This document shows, in pieces, positions 12,901 through 24,330 of a stretch of 64,000 bases of DNA. This stretch comes from Hygrocybe punicea. Its lineage: Eukaryota; Basidiomycota; Agaricomycetes; Agaricales; Hygrophoraceae. A program made the position numbers and the translations under genes. The number at the start of each line of letters is the position of its first letter. Within the stretch, counting starts at the first letter, position 1. The stretch spans positions 5,394,001 through 5,458,000 of the forward strand of contig OY744468.1 in assembly GCA_963556145.1 (NCBI GenBank), written 5' to 3'. The notes below the pieces were generated by a model. The model had not been told where the DNA came from. It saw only the letters and a program-made list of their open reading frames with translations, and made no database searches.

Positions 12901-13519
12901 AGCCGTATTGGTCAGCACGGAGTGGGGCTTTGGAGGAGATGTGTACGGTGCGGGGGGCGACGGGATGCATGTGTGGGTGAGAGAGGTTGGGTTCACCTGC
13001 AGGGTCATTCGGGATCTCGGTGCCAGATTCGCTCGGACGATGAATGTGCACATCTGGGCCAGGGTCGGAATCGACGTCCATGGCGAAGTGCTCTGCGTCG
13101 ACGATGTACGAAGATCCATCTGAGAAATCCTCGTCCGAATCCTCGCCGTCCTCGCTGGTCCCAGACCGTGCGCCAGGCGGAGAGACGTCGGGTTCGAGGT
13201 CGTCGTCGCAAACAACCCAGATGAGGCCTCTGTAGGGTGGAGGCTGGATGGGTTTCGGGGTTCCGCCATTGGCGGTACCATGTGCGAAAAAGAGGTTCTG
13301 AGCCTTGTTTGAACCTTCTATACCGTGAAGGAATGGAAAGAGGACGTTATCTGGAGCGTGGGCATTCAGGTGCAGGAAGTGGATGGCAGCGAAGTCGTGG
13401 GCAGAGAGGATACGAATTGGAGACTGGCCGACTGAGCGGGATTCGAGGACAGGAAGACTGTCGAGGAAGCCAGGCGGGTAGACCAGACCGTGCTGGGTGA
13501 TAAGGTCGGACGAGGACAT
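9950..13519 (-). CDS. PPS1: Dual-specificity protein phosphatase, PPS1 type
   Basis: Spliced model complement(9950..10210, 10307..10703, 10811..12474, 12539..13519), 1100 residues; all three introns have GT-AG borders and keep frame. The C-terminus carries a complete dual-specificity phosphatase domain with the P-loop HCRVGVSRSAT (Cys1003, Arg1009), which forms the phospho-cysteine intermediate. The preceding domain (IYATISDIVVYSPKG..., then LLYSSDGYTESS) looks like the degenerate phosphatase-like half known from yeast Pps1, which acts on Tyr/Thr phosphates and affects S-phase progression. At 1100 residues it is longer than yeast Pps1 (about 800); the excess is Ser/Pro-rich linker. The start ATG 13519 is the first in frame and begins a conserved-looking N-terminus. 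Large GC-rich open frames on the opposite strand are shadows. Confidence 0.88.
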
Positions 13520-14294
13520 GGGAGAACTTGCAAGGACGTAAAGTCAGGGTCGTCCCTTTGTTGGTGATCATGGCCAGTCACGTGCGAACAGCCTTTTGAG
13601 TTTTACCGTCGTCGTCTACAGCGTCGCAAGCCTGCTCGTCGCCACTCACAACGTCGCCAAGCCAATGTGCAACAGACTTGCTTTCGCGCCTTGTCCGAAA
13701 ACCGAATAAAGAGTCCATCACGTGTATGCGGGCGCCATGCTCAGCTTATTAGGCGCGGACGCTGACCGTGACCTGCGTCAATCAGAGTGTCCATACGCGG
13801 ATTCGAAAGTATTCGCAACGATGAGTCCATCACCTTGTGCACAAGTTGGCCATCGTACGCCAGATATCAGTGATGCAAGCGATTCCCCCGCCAAAGTCCA
13901 TTCCGGCTCTCTCGCGGACCCAGACAGACGGCCATGTCCCTTTCCAAGCTTCACAGCCCACCTTGTTACATAACCGCTAATTAGTCGGGACTCGGGCGAC
14001 CTTCGAAGCGGCCTTCATAGTATCATCCGGTGCGGTACAAGATCCCGGGTGCCTGTGCCAACTCTTGGACCAATGTAAAAAAAGCTATTTATAGCGTGCA
14101 TTCCTCCATTTCTGTACCGTACGAGGATCTATCCCCTGTAATAACGAGAGAGAACTTTTTTTGATTTCCATGGCAACAGCCTCTAAGACACTGCGCACAT
14201 CCGTCTATTTACCAACCAATTAGGGTATGTACACCCCATATAACAATGACGTCTTGTGCCAATACATAGGTCCCACTGGCAGACTCCCATTCCA
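13520..14294. other. Intergenic: PPS1 promoter side and ADP1 3' flank
   Basis: No supported gene. On the plus strand ACCAATGTAAAAAAAGCTATTTATAG (about 14070-14095) has a CCAAT box and a TATA-like run, but no gene follows on that strand. On the minus strand the same place reads CTATAAATAG, about 570 bp upstream of the PPS1 start, and may be its TATA box. Confidence 0.5.
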
Positions 14295-17200
14295 CTACCG
14301 TTTCTCCTTGACAAAGTAGTGGAGCTGTATGAAACTCGCCATCGTAAATAGAGCAAAAAAGATCCCGAGAAGCGATATGTTCGGCCACCAAAATGACTAA
14401 TCGACCAACAAAAACATCAAGACCTCTTTCTTGTATCCCTCAGACACAAGATCGAACATACCTGTGCTCTGAGTCCGAAAACGGAAAGAATGGTTGCAGC
14501 GGGGACATCTAGCTCTACTCCATACTACCCGATATGATATCAATCAAATCAGCGCTGGCGAGAAAACACATTTGACACCAAAGCCAACCTTGATCTCCTT
14601 CAGCTGCAAGTACCGCAGCTCATTCACAGCCAATGCCTCAAAAGCAGCATGGAAGAAGGAAATCGTATGCAACCACTGGAGAGCAGGGACAACAGTATCC
14701 CGGTTGATCAACAACCCTGTGAATAGCAAGCTGCGGGAACGTCAAGGAGAGTGTCTTAGTCAGAGAGTCTTGGAGATTAAAAAATGTGCACCATTACGCA
14801 CTTGAATAACATGACCAACGTCCCCACCAAGCTGGCCACACTGATGCTGGCAAATGCGATGGAGAGCCACAATACAACGCTCGCCGTGGTTAGATTGAAC
14901 AGAACAAGCGTAAGCAGGAACTTTCCGAAGCCGTCAAGGGTCGGCACGAGCCCAACGAGCCCATAGACGATGCCGCCAAACACAAGAGGGGGAACAAGTC
15001 GTAAAGGCAGGATGTCAAAAAGAACCTGTATTCCCCATGAGACAGCTATTTAACAGTTCACTGGGTTCTCTAATATCACCTTTGATGAAAAATACGTGAA
15101 GGATGAATAGTATCCGTTTGCTCTGGCCAGGCTATGTTAAATTATTGCCAAGCTACAACAAGTAGCCAACTCACCTTTCACGCATGAATAATATGCGCTC
15201 GTTAGCGAAGAGTGCCAAGCTCGATAGACAAGAGAAACCGAAGAGCGCCAGCGTGAAGAAGAAAACACCTGATGGGAGGATAAGATTGTAAACAGGGATA
15301 CAACGAGATGTAACCTATACCCAATCGGTTCTGGAATCCGGCGATATCATTACTGAAAGCCAATGATTACGTGAATCATCGTAAGGGCTGCTCTATAATA
15401 ACTTACCTGACGTTATGGAAGAATAATCCACAGATCACTGCGGACAATTTCAGCGAATGCCCGACCAGATGAAACAAGGCTTACACACATGCTAAGACAA
15501 TCGACGACGTATAATGGGCAGTCAGAAGTGCCGGATCCCGATAAAGGTTCTTGAACGCCCGTCCACTCAATATTCGGAACTGCGTTGACCAACTCGCCCG
15601 CTTCCTGCCTTTCAACAACGAATTCTCCACAGCCACATCTGGCAACTCCCCCTCGCTGTTCCCATTCCCACTCCCAGCCAAGTTCCCATCCCGGTTCGCT
15701 TGCGCCTTCGATACTTCTTCGGCGTTACGGCGAATATCAGCAGCAATGTCACTTGCGACGTACGCCTCCACGAGTTCGGAAAGCATCGGCGGAAGCGGTA
15801 TTTCCTCAGCACTCCCATGCGGCGTGCTTGAAACTGCATTCAGGAGTTGCGATGTCTTGCGCTTGATGAACCTGCCCGCCGACGACGTGTTGGAATTAGC
15901 CCGCGTCTGGAGCTCCGTTTCGTCTAGGGAAGAAATCCCCGAACCCCGAGAGCGAACCGAGAGCAGCACGGGACGTCCAAGGGCACGTTCTTCGTCTCCC
16001 AAGTTGGTTGTATCGTCCAGCGGGGTGGGCGGCTCGACAGAAAAGCGCTCTGGCGTTTGTTGATCCATCGCAGCACGCATCGTCAGGTCAACTGCATTTT
16101 CTCACTTGAATCAGGTGTGTCTCGTGCATGAAACGAATATTTCAATGCTTACTAAGAAAATCGCCGATATTGAAACCTGGGGGGCATGGTTGTCCAATGC
16201 TAGCAAAGTAGTCTGGGCATTTGGAAAACTCTCCAGAGTAGACCGTTTTACCCATTGCGAGGAGAATCAGTTGATCGAAGAGAGAAACAATATTGCTTCG
16301 AGGCTGATGGATGGTGAAGACAACAGTACGTTTATAATCCCGAGCCAAGGACACCAGGCTCTCAACTACGTTATACGCGTTATAAGCGTCGAGACCTGAA
16401 GGATGACCCATAACCGGTTTGTGGGAAACAAATGATTTCGCCAGCATGCTTACCGCTTGTCGGTTCGTCTAAGAACAAGATTGAAGGGCTGGTAACAAGC
16501 TCACAGGCAATTGACACGCGTCGTTTCTCTCCTCCAGAGATCGAACGACGACCTATAGCAGTAGCATGAGTATGACCATGCACAGATCCTTTTGTGACAC
16601 TAACCGGACTCTCCAATCCTGGAATCCTTGATCCCCAGAATGCCCAACTCATTCATAGTCTCCAAGGTCCTAAGCTTCTTCGCCGGAAGGCTCATCTCCC
16701 TCGGCAGCCTCAATAACGCCGAATACAAAACAGTTTCATATACCGTTAACGTGCTCATCAACGTGTCTTCCTGGTCCACGAATCCCATAACCTGTTTGAA
16801 TTGTTCGTCCTTCACTTCCCTCCCATTAACCAGCGTGGTACCGCTAACGACTCCCCTTTTTTGTTTTCGCGCAAGGATATCTAGCAGCGTCGACTTCCCT
16901 GCCCCAGATGCCCCCATGATGGCCATCACTTGCCCAGGTTTGACGGACCCATAAATGTTGTCTAGAATTGTTCGGTTTGCCAGAGTATAGGTGAGACGGG
17001 AAAAGTGAAGGTGGGCGGGAACGTGTTCTGTCATCAACTTTGACGATTCATCATCCGGAAGACGAATATCTCCGAGATCGGCACCACCAGCGCGTCCAGC
17101 GTACCATAAGACTGCACACAACAGATAAATGGATGAGAATGGATGGTGACCGCTCAAAGGAATGACCAACCAGCCGATGACGAGATAACGAGTAATCCCG

Positions 17201-18614
17201 CTCCTGCAGTGCTGAGAGCGATCCAAAGAGTGGTGTCTGGTTTAGGTGGGCGCTGGCGGCGATGGTTTCCAATCAATACGAAGGTTACATATTCAGATGC
17301 ATGCAATGTCCTACCACGTAACCAGGAACTTGTGAAAAATGCAAGCATTCCCCACCGTCACACTGCAGCGTGATGTAACCGTCTCCAAAGATGTCGTTAA
17401 TCAGACCGTTCATGGCCGGTTCCTCGAACTTGCATCCCGCGCCCGATTTACAGCTGAATGCAGCAGGACCTTTGATGTCTTCCTTCAAAAAATCGCTGAT
17501 ATCTGTGAGATGCCCACCATCAGTAAACTTAGGGATCGAATTAGACTAGCGATGAATCAGCACTCACCTACACTACCATCCTCTCCACAGATGAACCGTC
17601 CCGGAATGCAAGCACATTTGATGTGTTCACATGCGTAGATTGTGGAATTCGCGTTGTAACCCACTTTGTTCTCCGAAGTACACTGTTCCAGTGCACAGTA
17701 AAATGATTCGACCTCGGCTGTCCAGAACTGGAACTGGCAAGATGAAGAATGGGAGTCGCAGCTGAAGGTCACCTGCGGAGGTCGGTCAGGAAGCATGTCC
17801 AGAATCTTACGATCTAGGAGCGAAATTAGAAAAGAGTGTGCAAGGACAGAACAACGCACTTGTAACGTTACACATCTGATGATTATTGAAGACAGTTTCT
17901 CCACCCTTGTAACAAGTCATGTTGGCCGGCTCAACGTCCCCGTCATCAAAAGAAGATATTCCCCCGGCCAATGGAAAACCTATACAGGCGTCGTCCGTTT
18001 TGCAAACTGAAAGTCCCACGAACTTTATCGATAACTGTGCATCGTCCAGGAGAAGAGAGAAAGAATTCACCGTTGCAATTGATTCCACCCCATCCTTCCT
18101 TGCAATCGCAAGACTTCCCTTCCTCACGCAACCGACGTTGGTCTCCATCAGCCAGTGAGTCACATTCTGCCGGAGAGGATATGAGCGTGCCACGGTCTAA
18201 AATAAAGGAGGACAAAGTGTACGTGGTGTTAGACAATCGACCCCTCCCCATCCGGGCGGACATTTGCATTGCCCGTCATAAGGATCACAGTTACCAAACT
18301 GTCCACAAATAAATCTGGGTAGGAGGCAGTTGAAACACGGCGGACATTTATCTGGGAACCAACGGGGTGTAAGTCACAGCGTTGCAGCATAGCGAGCACG
18401 CGAGTCGATTTGCCAGCTCAAAAGACACATCACCTGGTGCCATAAGGGCTAGAGGCTGAAACAAATGTGAGCCGACGGTGGGGATTGGAATCCGAGAACT
18501 TACGGAGAGTCCATCCGTCAATACCGCCTGGTTCCTCCAGGTGTTATTGGCCGCTTCAGACCTCTGTACAAGACATGGCGATAGCGCTATTAGGGCAAGA
18601 AGTATACGCAACAT
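14295..18614 (-). CDS. ADP1: ABCG-family half-transporter with EGF-like ectodomain, Adp1 type
   Basis: Twenty exons, complement(14295..14396, 14462..14524, 14589..14730, 14802..15025, 15080..15122, 15175..15268, 15321..15352, 15407..15437, 15489..16091, 16153..16395, 16454..16552, 16605..17111, 17171..17252, 17315..17502, 17568..17813, 17860..18006, 18071..18166, 18223..18351, 18434..18455, 18504..18614), 1067 residues; yeast Adp1 has about 1050. The order is signal peptide (1-21), Cys-rich EGF-like region ([25 protein letters not shown]), a membrane segment near 320-340, the ABC domain with Walker [10 protein letters not shown] (407-415), signature SISGGEKR (513-520) and Walker B ILFLDEP (534-540), a long polar linker, then about six membrane segments. 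The substrate is unknown; the yeast protein is a putative permease. The first exon ends at a clean GTAAGT. Exons 2, 13 and 14 are only 22-32 nt, placed by frame and family sequence. Confidence 0.92.
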
Positions 18615-18746
18615 GGGAACAGGCTATGACTTGAGTCTGAGGACTCAAGAAAACGTTGCTGCGCTGTCCGTTGGTTCCGCAACAGGGCTTTTACGAATTT
18701 GGCCTGTGTTCTCACACTATACCGTCACGGTGACTAGTACTGGCAG
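18615..18746. promoter_or_regulatory. Shared divergent promoter ADP1 / ALG12
   Basis: Only 132 bp separate the two start codons, which face away from each other. The interval must hold both basal promoters and both 5' UTRs, so co-regulation is likely. No TATA box is obvious. Confidence 0.7.
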
Positions 18747-20758
18747 ATGGACGTGGTCTTGGACCAAGTAATTCTAGTTACAGCATGGATTCACGTCCTT
18801 CTCGCCCCTTACACCAAAGTTGAGGAAAGCTTCAACCTACACGCAACGCACGACGTTTTGATGTACGGCGTCAGCCCTACCGCTCTTCCAAATGTGCGCA
18901 AGAGATCATTTCTCGACACCATGTACTCGCTCATGCGTTCGACAAGTATGACCACTTTGTGTTCCCTGGTGCAGTTCCCAGAACATTTCTTGGGAGTGTT
19001 TTGCTTGCTGGGTCCTCAACGCTAGTCATTCGTCTATCAATCGTATTGGGTTGGGCCCCGACCAAATTTGACTTGCAAATAATCTGTGTGTCTTCCTGTC
19101 TTACTACTCAAAGCACTGGAAGATGGCTCAAGGGAAATGCAGCACGTTTGGTGCTATCTACGATCAATGCCGCTGCGTTGGGTTTCATCCAAAGGGCAGT
19201 CTCGCGCAAGTTCGGTCGTTTAGCGAGTCTGTTCTTCGTTCTTTTGACGTGCTCTCAATTCCACCTCCCATTCTGGATGGGGAGAACCTTACCAAACATG
19301 TTTGCTTTATTTCCAGGTATCATCTATTCGTCATGTCCCTCTGGAAAGTAATATTAATCGATGAATGCCAGTGAACATTGCGTGGTATCTTATCCTCAGT
19401 CAGTCACCGAATGCAGTACAACGCTCCACGAGGAATCTATACTCGGCAATTTCTCTACTGGTATTCACGGCAGTCGTTTTTCGATCTGAAGTACTCCTTC
19501 TCCTCGGCCCTCTAGTTTTTCAGGCACTTTTGCTTGACCATGCCAGGTTCTGGAGTGTCGTAAAACTTGGACTTGCTTCTGGCTTGGCCTCCCTTGGTCT
19601 GTATTTTTAACTAACTGAGTGTTTCAACGCGACTCATGTTCGGACCAAAGTGATCACTGTGTGCGTAGATTCTTATTTCTGGGATAGATGGCCTCTCTGG
19701 CCCGAACTTGCTGGACTGTATTTCAACATATACGAAGGCAAAAGCTCAGAGTGGGGTGTATGTTCTGTATTTCTGCCTTTTCTACTCTTATGCATCTTCG
19801 GTCTTTCCAGGTCTCTCCGTTCCATGCATACTTTTCGTCTCACCTCCCAAAACTGCTGCTTGGCGCCCTCCCCCTCTCCATGTTCGGCATCATCATCGAC
19901 TATCGCATCCGCTCACTTCTCTTTCCTTCAGTTGTTTTCATCATTTTAATCAGCTGCCTCGCCCATAAGGAATGGCGTTTCATCGTGTATGTCGTTCCCC
20001 CGTTCAATGTTGCTGCTGCCCGGGGTGCTAGCTGGTTGTGAGTCGCCTCCACCAATGTATTTCTGACCGATAGATAAATTGATTATAAATCCACAAGGAT
20101 ATCCCGCAGGAAGAATAGCATCTACCGTTATGTTCTTACTGTCGTCGTGATAGGAACCATTACAGCCAACCTCCTCGTAACTGCTCTCCTGACCAAGGCG
20201 TCCATCGTTAACTATCCGGGCGGACAGGCTCTAGCCATGTTCAATTCCAGATATGCTGGGCAATCTCACGGTACAGCGTTTCATCCGGCTTGTTCAACTC
20301 ACAAATTTCTTAATTTTTGGCCATCACCTTTCGCAGTACACGTACACTTCACCAATCTCGCAGCTCAAACAGGTGCCTCTCTGTTCCTCCATACATACGC
20401 CCCACCCTATACATCAGCCATCCACCCCCCATTCGCCCTTCCGCTGAGCTGGACATACAACAAAACAGAAGCTCTCTCCCCACGCACACTGTCAGCCGCA
20501 AGCCAGATTACGCATTTGATCGCAGAAGAGCCTTGTTGGGAACTGCGTGAGGAGTGGAAGTATGTGGAGAATGTTTTCGGATTTGACGGGTGGAAGCTGG
20601 ATAAAGAGCTGATCAAATTGGGTAGGATGGGGGAGGCGTTGACAATGGTGATGCGGGAAAAATTGTGCGTTTTGGAGCGAATTCATAGCCGTACCCAATT
20701 CAGTCCCGGTGTAGACACGGCAGGTGTAGACACGGCAGGTGTGTTCGAAATGTTATGA
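18747..20758 (+). CDS. ALG12: Dolichyl-P-Man alpha-1,6-mannosyltransferase, GT22 (ALG12)
   Basis: Spliced model 18747..18893, 18947..19085, 19143..19316, 19372..19596, 19651..19757, 19811..20037, 20098..20270, 20337..20758, 537 residues (yeast 551). It adds the eighth mannose to the lipid-linked N-glycan precursor in the ER lumen. The N-terminus has the GT22 signature PYTKVEESFN (21-30). FPGAVPRTF, FWMGRTLPNMFAL and EWGVSPFHAYF further on are characteristic of ALG12. Many hydrophobic segments fit a multi-pass ER membrane enzyme. Intron 7 (20271-20336, 66 nt) is frame-neutral, so retention would also stay open; it is called because the borders are good and the retained sequence is atypical. 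The C-terminus contains a short GVDTA duplication (near 20706-20738). Confidence 0.9.
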
Positions 20759-20884
20759 CGAACTATTGCTGCCACGATCCTTGCACTAGTAACTAGTAAC
20801 AGACAGCAACATCATGAAAATCTGCTTCATGCATGGTTACAAATCCCCACTCTAGTTACTTCCTTTCACCGCAGCCCACCATCC

Positions 20885-21015
20885 TCATAACCCTGACCAA
20901 TGCATCAATCGTTAAAACTATCCATCTGTTGTTCTGTATCAAGAATTTATGCTGTGGCCATGTTCAATTCCCTGAATATGAGCCCTTTTGGGAACTGTGT
21001 AAGGAAAATCTGTCG
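20885..21015 (+). pseudogene. Decayed partial copy of the ALG12 3' end
   Basis: Three blocks match the neighbouring ALG12 gene in the same order and orientation. ACCAATGCATCAATCGTTAA (20896) matches 20189-20210, GGCCATGTTCAATTCC (20956) matches 20234-20250, and a GAGCC...TTGGGAACTG block (20981-20998) matches 20528-20545. The copy is interrupted and lacks about 260 bp of the parent between the last two blocks. It cannot encode a protein. Confidence 0.55.
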
Positions 21016-21780
21016 CTGTCGGAGACGGAACTCCTTCGATCTGGGCTTCGGGTTTTCGGTCTCCGAACAGCGTGGTGCCGAACAGGCACATTTCCATTAG
21101 TGGCAAATTTACGATTTTTGAAGTCCGATGTAGCGAAAATTACACTGCCGATCCTGATCCATTTCAGGTTTCGCGCCCTGCTCGGTCTCTCTCCAAATAC
21201 CGCCGTCCCCGACCGACTCTACTACTCGAGATCCCAAAACGCTCACCAGTAGCCCTCCCTGTTGTCCTTTCGACGAGTCCTCGTGCTTCAGGTAGCCCTG
21301 GTGTCTCCTCCGGTCTTCCATATATATAAGGGTCGGCAATATTGATCGTCATCAAGCCCTAGTTAGTGCTTTGACAGCTGGTAACTCGGTAACGATCCGT
21401 ACCTGCAATGAAATGTAAGCAAGGAGGGCCCGATGCTTTTTATGATGAATAATTTGTTCCGTTCGACGAAGAAATCCATAAAGTGGATAAGCTACTGTCC
21501 TTATTTATTTTTTTGTATGATAATTCATGTTCTGTACTCCCCGAGTTGTTTTCGCATTGATTACTGGCCAACTCCATCGGGGGCGCAATGTGTTCAAACG
21601 TTCAAACCGCATTCGAGTTTTGTGCGTATGAAATCAACAAAAGCCGACTGTAATACCCGTGATTACGACATAAGTAGGACTTTCATGTTCCCCGACCTAT
21701 TACTGATACAGTTAGGAGGAATTCCCACAGGTCCTAACCGTCCCTGAGGGTCCCACCGCCGTCATTTGGGCGTTGCACTT
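21016..21780 (+). other. Intergenic, no supported gene
   Basis: Short open frames only, none with recognisable features. A plus-strand TATATATAAG lies at about 21318 without a credible gene behind it. Confidence 0.5.
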
Positions 21781-22192
21781 ATCCATCGCAGGTATGGGGC
21801 CAGCAGCTAAAGCGCTCTTGTCCTCCTGGGTCCTGGGGCATGTCCCTAGGCTAAGCGGTGGTCCAGTCTCTGGCGACCTAAACAGCCTTCGCTTTATACA
21901 ATAAATACAAACGATATTATTTCAACCAAGCATTTGGAGGTAAGTGGCTTCCCAATTTGAGCCGATAACTTGTTTTCCATCAACTTGAACTTCGGTCGGC
22001 CTCAGCTGTGGCTATAGACAGACCAAGCAGGAATTGCTTTTCGGTTCCTAGGCGATGATCTCGTCAGGTCGAACCCTTATTGCAGATGAGGCACGTTTCC
22101 GAATGTTGCCCACACTCACTCTCCATCACAATATTAATTGTATTTGACTCTTTTTAGGCATTTCCCTTGTTTTCTGCCATGGCGGTTTGAGG

Positions 22193-22200
22193 TATTTAAA
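22193..22200 (+). promoter_or_regulatory. TATA box of secreted-peptide gene 1
   Basis: TATTTAAA, 86 bp before the start codon, followed by a pyrimidine-rich stretch (CACTCTTTCGTCTTCTCAACC), as is common in strongly expressed basidiomycete genes. Confidence 0.6.
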
Positions 22201-22285
22201 CGCTGGGATTTGGCACACATCCCCCAACCTCTATCAACCCCTTCACTCTTTCGTCTTCTCAACCCCCCCCCCACAAAACATCACA

Positions 22286-22523
22286 ATGCAATCCAAGTTC
22301 TTCGTCGCCATTGTCCTGGCAACCTGTGCGTCTATTCTTGCTCACAAATCTTACGCCTTTCTTACACCCTTCCCCCCCCCCTCCAGTGTCCGCTTTTGTC
22401 GTGGCTTCGCCCATCCCCGCCCCCGTCGCGGAGGAACTTTCCAACGTTGGCCGCGAAGCCAATCCCGAAGCTGATCCTGAACCGATTTGCTGGGTCGTCG
22501 GTAACACCACGACCTGCAACTAA
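22286..22523 (+). CDS. Small secreted peptide precursor, copy 1
   Basis: Exons 22286..22325 and 22387..22523 with a 61-nt GTGCGT...CCAG intron; 58 residues, not previously recognised by me in any named family. Residues 1-20 form a signal peptide (MQSKFFVAIVLA core, then A-S cut site). The mature part is short and acidic, then reads GR-EANPEADPEP-ICWVVGNTTTCN. The EA/NP/EA/DP/EP run is a chain of X-Ala and X-Pro dipeptides, the substrate pattern of Ste13-like dipeptidyl aminopeptidases. The last 12 residues hold two cysteines eight residues apart, able to close a disulfide loop, plus an N-T-T glycosylation sequon. There is no CAAX box. Own TATA box; a 1-kb duplicate lies downstream. Secreted signalling peptide or effector are both possible. 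Confidence 0.75.
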
Positions 22524-23139
22524 GGGAATTCTACCTTGAGCTACCCTACCAAGTCGTAAGTCCCCTTTCGATTCCTTGATACCGATTCATGCGACTCATT
22601 AGAGACGACCATATTTATAGGCTTCATTTCTCCTGTACTTAGTTATAAACCCCCCGGCATCGTTCGTCTTTGCGTCGACACTCCTTGGAGATTCCGCACC
22701 CTTCTAGCCCACCAACTGTGACCAACATTCCTTCCCACTTAGATATAAACACTTTCCTTGTAGTATTACCCATACCCAAGGACTAACAAAAGGAATTCAA
22801 TTTATTTTTCTTTGGATTTTCCTTTTGGAGTTGAGGTTGCGGTAACGAAAGCAACATTACAAGGACTCGGAGTCGGCGATGATCGATGATTTTCCTAAGA
22901 CACGCCTTTGGCAGGAAGTCGCCATAACTATGGCAACCGAACCGCAATATCCCGTGACAGTCCGAACCCAACCGTTAACATTACCATACATCATTCCCCT
23001 ATCTGGCTACGAAGCTTGAGCTTGACGACAATCATGGGGACCTATCACTGCATCGCGGAGAACGTGTGGATGTTTTGGGCGGTGGCAGGCCCGTTCTGAT
23101 GAACCCCAGTGACAAGTCAGATACAGACTCATACAGTGG
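22524..23139 (+). other. 3' flank of peptide gene 1 and spacer
   Basis: 22524-22830 is the duplicated 3' region of the small peptide gene. 22830-23139 has no supported gene and may include further eroded sequence upstream of the FAS fragment. Confidence 0.5.
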
Positions 23140-24170
23140 GGCCGGATTATATGGTGGATCTCGCGGCCGTTGGTGTATTACTACAACCCAAAGAATGGTC
23201 CCGGGAGTCTAGGACAGCACGAAGCAGCTCCCTCATTTTCTAGATCCATTGGCAGGTGTCCGTCAAGCACAAGATTTCCTACCGCGACGTTTCAGTAAAT
23301 TTCAGTAACGCGGGGGATGTTTTTGTTCGGGGGTCAGGTTGGGTGCGTGACAGATATACTGGAGTCCGTCTGTTCAATTCTATTCGTCTATTTCTCCGAC
23401 TACGCCTCCCTCCCCAACACCATTACTCTCTACAACCGGGTACTCGTTGATGTGGTCCAATGCAGCTATAATGTCACCTTCGTCAGGATGGTCTTATCCA
23501 GCGATGAGTTGGCCATTCCGATCAAGCATGTCGGAATATGTGACAGACATATTCTTGTCGGGAGCGAGACGACCAATGAATGCTCTCGACGAAAAAGTTT
23601 TCGAAGGCTTTGGCTGAGGTCGCGCAGCCTACCACTGGGTGTACGTATTCACCGGTCCAGATTTGCAGGAGCCAGGCATGGGCATGTTCCTGTACAGTTC
23701 ACCAGCAGCCCGTGAAATTTGGGACGGGGGCAAATGTCCATCTCCTCACCATTTACGGACTTCTTGATTGTGGAGATCGTCAAGGACAATCCAAGGGACA
23801 AAACCATTCATTTCGGTAGGATCAAGGGTCAAGTTATCCGCCGACGCAATGTGGACATGACTTACAACACAATGCATAAGGATGGCAATGTCAAGACGCC
23901 CTCTTTGCCGACATTGATGTATGAACATGTTAACACCCGCATGGTCGCCTCTTCGCCATTCAATTCGCCCAAATAACTTTGGTCGGACGGCGAAAAGGCT
24001 GCGTTTGAAGATATTGGGATGAAATGTGCGGAGGGTCGTACCTTTTCCGGGCACTCCTTCGGCGAATTATTTTGCTCTGGCACTATCGCTGATATCCTTC
24101 CCATCTCCTCGCTTGTCGGCGTCGTCTTCTACCGTGGAATTACCATGCAGCGTGTAAAACGACACTTAGA
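23140..24170 (+). pseudogene. Fatty acid synthase beta-subunit fragment, frameshifted
   Basis: Recognisable fungal FAS1 sequence is scattered over three frames. In order: QPKEW (about 23190); QVSVKHKISYRDVSV and GDVFVR of the dehydratase/hot-dog region; DYASLPNTIT; YNVTFVRMVLSSDELAI; IKHVGICD; AEVAQPTT; SSPAREIWDGG; then IVEIVKDNPRDKTIHFG and MTYNTM.KDGNVKT of the malonyl/palmitoyl transferase. It ends with the altered active-site motif SGHSFGE (GHSLGE in working enzymes) and LVGVVFYRGITMQR. Several indels and stops break the frame and both ends are missing, so this is a dead fragment of a gene that should be intact elsewhere. Confidence 0.88.
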
Positions 24171-24330
24171 AAAAATGTCATGTTAAGAGTTGATAATATA
24201 GATATGACGGCATACAATTGTAACAAAGACGGAGCAGAATGTGAACAGATAACGGTTGTCTGATCTAAAATTACAGACTTTATTCACTGGGTCTGAACCG
24301 CGTCTGCGAAGGGATTAATCATGCCACCAA

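Larger units (their letters stand above)
21785..22830 (+). repeat. Segmental duplication copy 1 (with 27440-28470)
   Basis: About 1 kb of this stretch aligns with 27440-28470 in the same orientation: upstream phrases such as CTTCCCAATTTGAGC and ACTTGTTTTCCAT, the TATA region, the whole small gene, and 3' phrases such as GACACTCCTTGGAGATTCCGCAC. The coding core is nearly identical, while flanks carry indels and substitutions. The two copies lie 5.6 kb apart, either side of the FAS fragment and ORC1. Confidence 0.85.

Noticed and set aside
13722..13973. 83-codon plus-strand frame between PPS1 and ADP1
   Set aside because: No recognisable features; composition looks random for the region.
21433..21747. 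104-codon frame behind the ALG12 fragment
   Set aside because: No domain, no intron structure, and no signal beyond an initial hydrophobic run.
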